Origin: Acidobacteriota bacterium
Lineage (GTDB): Bacteria; Acidobacteriota; Terriglobia; Acidiferrales; UBA7541
Length of the DNA: 21,282 bases
Assembly: GCA_003224135.1 (NCBI GenBank)
Contig: QHYO01000060.1
Coordinates: 1 to 21,282, forward strand
Direction of reading: 5' to 3'
Shown here: positions 15,249 to 21,282 of the stretch, piece by piece
Layout: every line of letters starts with the position of its first letter
How positions within the stretch are numbered: the first letter of the stretch is position 1
The notes under the pieces: generated by a model
What the model was told of the DNA's origin: nothing
Databases searched by the model: none
What the model saw: only the letters and a program-made list of their open reading frames with translations
Program-made: the position numbers and the translations under genes

Positions 15249-18200
15249 CTACGCCTTCTCGAGCTTCACCAGGAAGCCCTTGAATTCCGGGGTGTAAGCA
15301 TTAGGATCAAAGACCGTTGGCGTGAGCAGATTCACCAGCGTCCGCGCGTCCTTGCCTTCGTCCTCGGCGATTCCCCGATAGCCTTGATGGATGGGAATGC
15401 CGATCTGGTAGACCTTCTTGCCGTCGATCATCATCGGCTTGATGCGCTTCGTGACCATCGCTTTCGCGATGTACTCTCCGCGGATGCTCGTCACTTTCAC
15501 CTTCTCGCCCCCGGTGAGCCCCATCTCCTGCGCCATTTCCGCGGCAATCTCCACGAATGGCTCCGGAACCAATTGCACGTTCATCGGATTGTTCTTTGTC
15601 CAGTAGTGATAAAGCTCGGTCAGGCGATAGGTGGTGCAGACAACCGTATAACCGTCTTTCGGTGTGCCGTATTTGTCGTCCGGCGTTTTGAAGCGCTTGA
15701 CCACCGGATTGTGCGTTTGCTGCGGATGCAGCGGATTGTCAATCGGACTCTCGATTGGTTCATAGAATTCGGAGAATGGTCCATCGGCAAAAGCCGCCAG
15801 CGGCGCAAACAGTCGCCCTACGCCCTCCGGATTCATGATGAACGGTCCCATGTGATCTTTCGGTTTGGAATCCACCTTGAAGTCGGGTACATCGTTGCCA
15901 ACCCATTTTTGTTGGCCTTCGTTCCACCAGACTTGTTTTCGCGTAGGATCCCAGGGCTTGCCGTCCACATCGCACGACGCGCGATTGTAGAGCACGCGGC
16001 GATTCGCAGGCCAGGACCAGCCCCATCCCAGATGCAGACCCAGACCCGAAGGGTCAGACGGATCGCGCCGCGCGGTCTGATTTCCCGCTTCGGTGAACGA
16101 GCCGGAATAAATCCAGTTGCCACAGGACGTCGTACCGTCATCCTTTAACCAGGCAAAGCCGGGAAGCTGCTGACCGGCCTTGATTTGCTGCTTGGTCGCT
16201 GGATCCTCCAGGTCCGCCAGTGCCTTACCGTTGATTTCCTTTAAAACTTCGGCCAGCGGCGGACTTGATGGGACGCTGTAATTCCAAGTCAGGTTCAAGA
16301 TGGGATCGGGGAACTTGCCGCTGTCCTTCTTGTACAGCTCGCGGATCTTCAAGAAAATTTGCGCCACGATCGCCTGGTCCACCCGGCAGTCTCCCGGCGT
16401 TGGTAGCGCGGTATTCTTCCATAGCACCCAGCGCGCGGAATTGGTGAACGACCCGTCTTTCTCGGCAAATCCCGCACAAGGCAAGCGATACACGGTCGTT
16501 TGAATCTGCTTCATCTCGTCTTTGGTAATGCCTGGCGATTTCCAGAACTCGCTGGTTTCATCCGGATAAATCTCTCCGACCACCAGGAAGTCCGCTTTTT
16601 TCAGCGCGTCTATATTTTTCTTTGAGTCGGGACCAATCGCGACACCGTTCATCCCAAAAGCCAGCATGCCTTTCACAGTCCCGTTGTACATGTCGTCCCA
16701 CATCTGCACCCACGAATAGTTGCGATCAACTTTAGGCAGATAATCGAACGCCCAGCTGTTTTGTTTTGTGGCCGCGTCGCCGTAAAGCGCCTTCAGATAG
16801 CTGACCGCGAATTTCGGCGTGTTACTGTAGTAGTTAAACGAATCCCACGAGGCGGGCTTCGAGGCTGTTGGCGTAATGCGTTTCATCCAGGCTTCGAGGG
16901 AGGCATCCGCGGGCGTCGGGACTTTCAGGTAGCCGGGCAAATTATCGAAAAGGCCGGCCATGTCCGTGGCGCCCTGAATGTTCGAGTGCCCGCGCAACGC
17001 GTTGACGCCGCCGCCCGCGCGGCCCACATTGCCAAGCAAAAGCTGCAGGATTGCCGCGGTTCGTATGATTTGCGTGCCGAAGGTGTGCTGCGTCCATCCG
17101 ACGGCGTAAATAATCGTCCCCGCCTTCTTCATGTCGCCGTCTTTGCGAATCGAAGTATAGAGTTCGGCGGCCTTGAGGAATTGTTCTTTAGGAATCCCCG
17201 TGATGCGCTCAACCATTTCCGGCGTATAGCGCGAGTAGTGTTTCTTCAGCAGTTGGAACACGCAATTGGGATTCTGCAGCGTTAGATCGTATTCGACTTT
17301 TTCCGGCAATGTAGGTGCCGGTGGATTTGCGCCATGAGCGGCTTGCCCCGGTGCATAGGTTGCAACGGAGTCAGGATGCGCGCCACCGCCGGCGCCCGCA
17401 TAATTCCACGTGGACCTGTCGTAACTCTGCGTCGCGGCGTTAAGGCCAGAAAACACACCGTCCGTGTCAGCAGGCAACTTGAAATCGCTCCTGACGATGA
17501 ACGCCGCGTTCGTGAAGTTCACCAGGTAATCCTTCGCGATGCAGTTGTTTTCAAGGGCATAGCGAATGACGCCTCCGAGGAAGGCGATATCCGTGCCGGC
17601 GCGGATCTGGCAGAAGAGATCAGCTACCGCCGATGTGCGCGTGAAGCGCGGGTCGACAGAGATCATTTTTGCGCCCCGCGTGCGCTTTGCTTCGATGGGC
17701 CACTTGAACCCGCACGGATGATTCTCGGCCGGATTACCGCCCATGATCAGCATCATGTCGGTATTCTTCATATCGACCCAGCCGTTAGTCATTGCCCCGC
17801 GTCCGAATGTTGGTCCCAAACTTGAGACCGTGGGGCCGTGTCAAACCCTGGCCTGGTTTTCCAAATGCACGACTCCCAGGGCGTGCATCGCTTTCACCAC
17901 CAGATAGTTAAACTCATTGGTATCGGTACAGCCGCCGATCCACGCGATCGACTCCAGCCTGTTCACCGTGTGTCCAGCCGCATCCTTCTCTACGAAAGTC
18001 TCATCGCGCGTCTTTTTCACACGCCTCGCGATTTCGCTGATCGCGTCGTCCCAAGAAATGTCCTCCCATTCGGTTCCACCCGGCCGCCGCACCAGAGGCT
18101 TCAGCAGGCGCCGGTCATTCATGATTTCTTGCTGCAGCGAGGAACCCTTCGGGCACAGTGTGCCGCGGTTGGTCGGATGATCGGGATCACCCTCGACGTG

Positions 18201-18422
18201 CACCACCTGTGCCGTCACGTTTTTTGCGCGGTCGCCAATCGTGTAGATGATGGTGCCACAGCCCACCGCGCAGTATGGACAAGTTGAACGCGTCTCATTC
18301 GCCCGCTCGATTTTCAATTCGCGTAATTGTGCAAACGCTGGCTTCAGGTCGAAACCGAACACTGCCGCGGCCGTGCCGCCTACTGCACCAATTTTTAGGA
18401 AATCCCGACGACTGGACGCCAT
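15249..18422 (-). CDS. fdnG: formate dehydrogenase catalytic subunit, selenocysteine-containing, Tat-exported (alpha)
   Basis: 1057 residues when UGA 17841-17843 is read as selenocysteine; a standard caller will split it into a 193-residue and an about 860-residue ORF. The molybdopterin enzyme oxidises formate to CO2. The twin-arginine signal is SRRDFLK (residues 4-10) followed by a hydrophobic stretch. The [4Fe-4S] site is C48/C51/C55/C90 (CPYCAVGC ... GTLCPKG). Sec194 lies in NQARV-U-HGPTVSSLGPTFG, the context around Sec of E. coli FdnG (Sec196). MTNGWVDMKNTDMMLIMGGN and the later domains bind bis-MGD cofactor. AGGAGG precedes ATG 18422 with 5-nt spacing. Every subunit motif agrees with a periplasm-facing FdnGHI complex. 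Function requires SelA/B/C/D, which are not in the window. Confidence 0.95.
17812..17843 (-). promoter_or_regulatory. selenocysteine UGA codon and SECIS-like hairpin in fdnG
   Basis: On the minus strand UGA (17843-17841) is followed after 11 nt by GGUCUC (17829-17824), the loop AAGUUU and GGGACC (17817-17812). The 6-bp stem has one G-U pair. The loop has a G-U dinucleotide about 20 nt after the UGA, which is where SelB-recognised bacterial SECIS loops carry it. The following sequence stays in the fdnG frame and encodes HGPTVSS. The structure is seen by eye, not by folding software. Confidence 0.85.
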
Positions 18423-18621
18423 CGTGCCTCCTGGAGTGGAGAAGTCACGCGCAGAACTAAACTATTAGTCCTGTCTAAAAAGGAATGCAAGCAGAAGTTT
18501 TGTCTCGAAGCCCTTCCGGCTTACAATTTTTTCGGTCAAAAGATGAATCGAAGACAACATTCCGTGCATCTAAGTTCGAACCTTTTTCAAATTCTTCGAT
18601 ACTGTTATTTTTATCAGGTCT
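18423..18621 (-). promoter_or_regulatory. fdn operon upstream region with a candidate promoter
   Basis: These 199 nt separate the phosphatase gene from fdnG. On the minus strand TTGCAT (18490-18485) and TAATAG (18467-18462) are spaced by 17 nt, a plausible but weak sigma70-like pair; an inverted repeat ACTAA/TTAGT at 18456-18469 overlaps the -10. No FNR-type TTGAT-N4-ATCAA site was found. AGGAGG lies just before the fdnG ATG. Confidence 0.35.
18508..18532 (+). terminator. plus-oriented terminator-like hairpin between phosphatase and fdnG
   Basis: AAGCC (18508-18512), loop CTTCC, GGCTT (18518-18522), then ACAA and TTTTTT (18527-18532). The T-run follows only on the + strand, whereas both flanking genes are on the - strand. 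If real it would stop antisense transcription. The 5-bp stem is short. Confidence 0.3.
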
Positions 18622-20313
18622 TCAGGCCGCTTCACTGCTTGCGGGTGGGGGAATCGCTGTATCTGTGTTGTCTGCGGAATTCGGATCGCGATACCTGACC
18701 AGGAGCAACGTCAAATCGTCCGCCTGCCGCGCGCCCCTTGCGAAGTTTTCCACCGATTCCAGGACAGTTTTTTGTATCTCGTCCAGGTCCGTATTGGTTT
18801 TGCCTACCAATACGTCACGCAGTCTCGGAACTCCAAACAATTGCTCGTCCGGATCCATCGCTTCGGTTACGCCATCGCTGAAAAGTACCAGCGTGTCTCC
18901 CGGCTGTAGCTTCAGACATGCCGCCGTGTATACGGCATCGGGCACCAGTCCCACTGGATACGATCCCTCGGTGAATGCTTCTTCCACCGTATCCTGCCGA
19001 ATCAGCATGGGTGAGGGATGGCCCGCATTGATGAACTCCATGTGTCCATCGAGATCGAGGATTCCGAAAAACATTGTGGCGTAGCGCCCAACTTCCGAGT
19101 GGTCGCACAAAAACCGGTTCACGTGATTGAATACGCGCGCCGGGTCAGTTCCTAGCGTCATTCCAGACAGGGCCCCCTGCAGCATGGTCGTCACGATTGC
19201 CGCGCCCAGCCCTTTGCCGGAAACATCGGCAAGCAGGAACGCTGTCCGGCCTTCGCCGATCGGAAACACGTCGAAATAGTCCCCTCCGACTGCAAGACAA
19301 GGGAAGTTGCATCCGGAGACGTCCAGATGCGGGAACTCGCGGAAATCTCGCGGCAATAGCGCTTGTTGGATGTCCCGCGCAATATTGATTTCCTGCTCCA
19401 TGCGTTGCCGCTCGCGCTCGCGTTCCACAAGTCGCGCGTTATCCAAAATGCTCGCCGCGTCAGCCGCAAGGGCATCCAGAATTTGCCGGTCCAGTTTTGA
19501 GAATGCCGCCGGACGCCGCGAATCCAAATACAACACGCCAAGAAATTCGCCACGCCGTAAATTGATCACAGACTCCTGCGAATTGGCGCGCGTCACCGAG
19601 AATAGCGGAATCACAACCACCGCGCGCAAGCGCTGCGCCACCACACTTTGCGCCGACTGCAAATCCATTTCCGCCTGGGCCAGATCTTCGGTAATCACCG
19701 GCGAGTGCTGCTTCAGCGCCAATTGAATTGCCGTCTGGCTGGGAGCAACACTTTCCGGCGGCAAACGCAGCCCGCCGTTGCGGCGCGCGAGCCGCACCTT
19801 CAATGCTCCATCCGCGGCGTTTTCCAGCAACACTCCGCGGTCCGCATCCAGCACAGCCACTGCGTGGTCTAGCATCTTCGCCAGCACGGAATCGAGCAGC
19901 TTGCGCAGTCCGCCGGATGCGGGTTCCGAGCTTGTGATGTGCTCGATGCGCGTCAGCAAATTCGGGATCGATTCTTGTCCGGTCTCTGGCGCGGTGCGAA
20001 AAATGATCTCGTAGGAATCTTCCAGCCCAAACGTGATGATGTCACCGTCTTCCAGCGCGCGGCTTTCGATTTTTTCGTTGTTTACAAACACCCCGCGCCG
20101 CTGCCCGCGATCTTCTATATAGAACCTGTTTGCCTCGATTACGATTGCTGCGCACTGCCGCGAAATGCGCCGGTCATTCAGCTGCAAGTGATTGCCAGTC
20201 TCCGCTCCGCGCCCCATCATGTACGGCGTTTGTGCAACACGCGCGTAGCGTCGCGCGCCATCTGGCGAAATCACTTCGAGGACCGCTTCCGTCGTCCCTA
20301 ACGTCTCTGCCAT
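18622..20313 (-). CDS. FHA-GAF-SpoIIE/PP2C serine phosphatase (RsbU-like regulator)
   Basis: 563 residues, cytoplasmic, with no membrane segments. The FHA phosphothreonine-binding domain covers about 10-105 (MGRGAETGNHLQLNDRRISR, VFVNNEKI). The GAF-like sensor spans about 140-295 (ADRGVLLENAADG, GVLYLDSRR, ILDALAADAASILDNARL). A charged coiled linker (RERERQRMEQEIN) leads to a SpoIIE-type PP2C phosphatase at about 312-545. Its metal-site motifs are GGDYFDVF (Asp345), LADVSGKG (Asp363), FSDGVTEA and ADDLTLLLVR, all intact. It probably dephosphorylates an anti-sigma-factor antagonist or a Ser/Thr-kinase target; no partner is encoded nearby. An in-frame start at 20463 would add 50 unmatched residues over the divergent promoter region, so ATG 20313 is used. 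The fdn operon follows in the same direction after 199 nt. Confidence 0.93.
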   Translation of the reverse strand: MAETLGTTEAVLEVISPDGARRYARVAQTPYMMGRGAETGNHLQLNDRRISRQCAAIVIEANRFYIEDRGQRRGVFVNNEKIESRALEDGDIITFGLEDSYEIIFRTAPETGQESIPNLLTRIEHITSSEPASGGLRKLLDSVLAKMLDHAVAVLDADRGVLLENAADGALKVRLARRNGGLRLPPESVAPSQTAIQLALKQHSPVITEDLAQAEMDLQSAQSVVAQRLRAVVVIPLFSVTRANSQESVINLRRGEFLGVLYLDSRRPAAFSKLDRQILDALAADAASILDNARLVERERERQRMEQEINIARDIQQALLPRDFREFPHLDVSGCNFPCLAVGGDYFDVFPIGEGRTAFLLADVSGKGLGAAIVTTMLQGALSGMTLGTDPARVFNHVNRFLCDHSEVGRYATMFFGILDLDGHMEFINAGHPSPMLIRQDTVEEAFTEGSYPVGLVPDAVYTAACLKLQPGDTLVLFSDGVTEAMDPDEQLFGVPRLRDVLVGKTNTDLDEIQKTVLESVENFARGARQADDLTLLLVRYRDPNSADNTDTAIPPPASSEAA

Positions 20314-20445
20314 GTCTGTCTCAGGTAGCCGATTGTAGCACGCACTCCCAGTACAAAGCCCGCTCAGCACCGGTTTTATATACTTGCCACGGTGTCGCTC
20401 CTGCCGAGAAAATATGTCGGTCACACCGGAAATGAGGATGGGTCC
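20314..20445. promoter_or_regulatory. divergent promoter region between phosphatase and M23 genes
   Basis: These 132 nt separate two divergent starts. On the minus strand TACAAT (20339-20334) is a good -10 candidate about 20 nt before the phosphatase ATG, without a clear -35. On the plus strand TTTTATATACTT near 20373-20384 is an AT-rich -10-like block for the peptidase gene. GAGG at 20434-20437 is the peptidase RBS. Confidence 0.35.
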
Positions 20446-21282
20446 ATGTGGGTTCGCCGCCAACCGAGTCTCGGCTCAGATTGTGCCCTGATCCTTTTCC
20501 TCTTTGTGACCTTTGGCGCCGCGACCGTGCGCGCACAGAACTGCAAAGTGTTACCCGGCCAAATTAAGCTCGGCGACACGCTGCGAATTTCGTGCCCCGC
20601 CGAATTCCGCTCCGCAAAGTTGAACGACCGCTCGGCCAAACTCTATTTGCAGCCAAACGGCAAACGCTTCGGTCTGCTCCCAATTTCAGTGAAAGACACG
20701 CCCGGCACCTTTCCGCTAATCCTGTCTACTAGTGACGGGAGCGAATCCCAAACATTACGCGTGGTTATCCGTAAAACTATTTTTCCGTCGCAGAACGTCA
20801 CACTCGCGCCGGAAATTGAAGCACTGCATTCCACGCCGGAAGAAATGGCTGTACTCGCGAGCTTTCGCGACACCATTTCGGAAACGCGTTCATGGCAGGA
20901 TCCACTTGCGGCACCCGTCTCCGGATGCATGACATCTCCGTTTGGCGTAAGGCGTCTCCACAATGGCAAACCCACGGGCGAATATCACGGCGGAGTGGAT
21001 CAGAGGACTCCCGAAGGCGAAGCGATTCGGGCCGTTGCGGCAGGCACTGTGACTTTCGCGAAACAATTCAACGTTCTTGGCAACGCGGTCGGAATCGACC
21101 ACGGACAGGGGCTCCAATCCATGTATTTGCACATGTCGCGATTGGCTGTCGCTAGCGGTGCAACTGTCGAGCGTGGAGATACTCTTGGCTACGCCGGTTC
21201 GACTGGCCGCTCCACGGGACCGCATCTTCACTGGGTTCTCTACGTGAATGGCATCAACGTGAATCCTGCGCAATGGATCAAG
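20446..21282 (+). CDS. exported M23 (LytM-type) metallopeptidase, 3'-truncated by window edge
   Basis: 279 residues are readable to the last base with no stop. The Sec signal is MWVRRQ... with hydrophobic core ALILFLFVTFGA and cleavage-like VRA-Q at 30/31. A beta-rich N-terminal domain (31-115, ISCPAEFRSAKLNDRSAKL, PGTFPLILSTSDG) follows, resembling the pre-peptidase fold of many cell-wall hydrolases. The M23 domain then runs from about 155 (APVSGCMTSPFGVRR) with all zinc/catalytic residues: His181 and Asp185 in YHGGVD, His229 in YLHM, and His260/His262 in GPHLHW. It ends in NVNPAQWIK, usually close to the real C-terminus. GAGG at 20434-20437 supports ATG 20446; nearby upstream ATGs are in another frame and soon stop. 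It probably cuts peptidoglycan cross-links in the periplasm. Confidence 0.94.
   Translation, partial: MWVRRQPSLGSDCALILFLFVTFGAATVRAQNCKVLPGQIKLGDTLRISCPAEFRSAKLNDRSAKLYLQPNGKRFGLLPISVKDTPGTFPLILSTSDGSESQTLRVVIRKTIFPSQNVTLAPEIEALHSTPEEMAVLASFRDTISETRSWQDPLAAPVSGCMTSPFGVRRLHNGKPTGEYHGGVDQRTPEGEAIRAVAAGTVTFAKQFNVLGNAVGIDHGQGLQSMYLHMSRLAVASGATVERGDTLGYAGSTGRSTGPHLHWVLYVNGINVNPAQWIK

Noticed and set aside
15219..16148. 309-codon plus-strand frame over fdnG and its end
   Set aside because: Antisense to the conserved formate dehydrogenase C-terminal domains; Arg/His-rich composition typical of a reverse-strand shadow.
17841..17843. Nonsense mutation making fdnG a pseudogene
   Set aside because: The UGA sits exactly at the known Sec position, both sides are intact and in frame, and a SECIS-like hairpin follows.
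1..21282. CRISPR array, insertion sequence, prophage, tRNA or rRNA
   Set aside because: Reading by eye found no regularly spaced repeats, transposase or phage motifs, terminal repeats, or structural RNA signatures.

Overview
The window reads as a piece of chromosome from a bacterium that is probably an acidobacterium (Terriglobales-like). This is an inference from gene content, not a database result. It rests on a bactofilin with an N-terminal 'MWG' and a Pro/Gln-rich leader, a DUF6526-type two-helix protein, an FHA-GAF-PP2C phosphatase, several Tat or Sec exported enzymes, GC-rich coding sequence, and RBSs of the GGAGG type. There are no phage, insertion-sequence, CRISPR, rRNA or tRNA signatures. 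Both window edges cut genes: pyruvate carboxylase on the left, an M23 peptidase on the right.

Layout. (1) 1-4635, + strand: the C-terminal three quarters of pyruvate carboxylase, an alpha/beta-hydrolase esterase overlapping its stop by 4 nt, and an ATP-grasp protein. (2) 4636-7010: a sparse, damaged zone. It holds one intact-looking gene core (a bactofilin whose C-terminus seems frameshifted across a strong terminator), a fragment of a secreted beta-rich protein, an IPT/TIG-domain relict with several frame changes, and an unusual leader in which one hairpin arm can pair with either of two identical partners. (3) 7022-8810, +: an aldo/keto reductase and a short-chain dehydrogenase in one apparent operon. 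(4) 8822-10998, -: an M49-like zinc peptidase overlapping a DUF6526 membrane protein. (5) 11123-11407, +: a DUF427 protein. (6) 11450-12772, -: an exported amidohydrolase.

(7) 12874-18422, -: the main system of the window, a respiratory formate dehydrogenase operon in the order fdnG-fdnH-fdnI-fdhE. Its catalytic subunit contains an in-frame UGA (17841-17843) in the Sec-specific context NQARV-U-HGPT. A SECIS-like hairpin follows it directly, so two apparent ORFs are one 1057-residue selenoprotein. The Tat-exported catalytic subunit, the four-cluster ferredoxin-like subunit and the cytochrome b subunit should oxidise formate outside the cytoplasmic membrane and pass electrons to quinone. FdhE is the maturation factor. 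(8) 18622-20313, -: an FHA-GAF-SpoIIE-type phosphatase. (9) 20446-21282, +: a divergent exported M23 (LytM) peptidase, cut by the window end.

I found no clearly new multi-gene system. The best leads are the selenoprotein operon, the switch-like leader and terminator-crossing frame of the bactofilin, and the cluster of frame disruptions between 5.0 and 6.9 kb, which could be real decay or an assembly problem.
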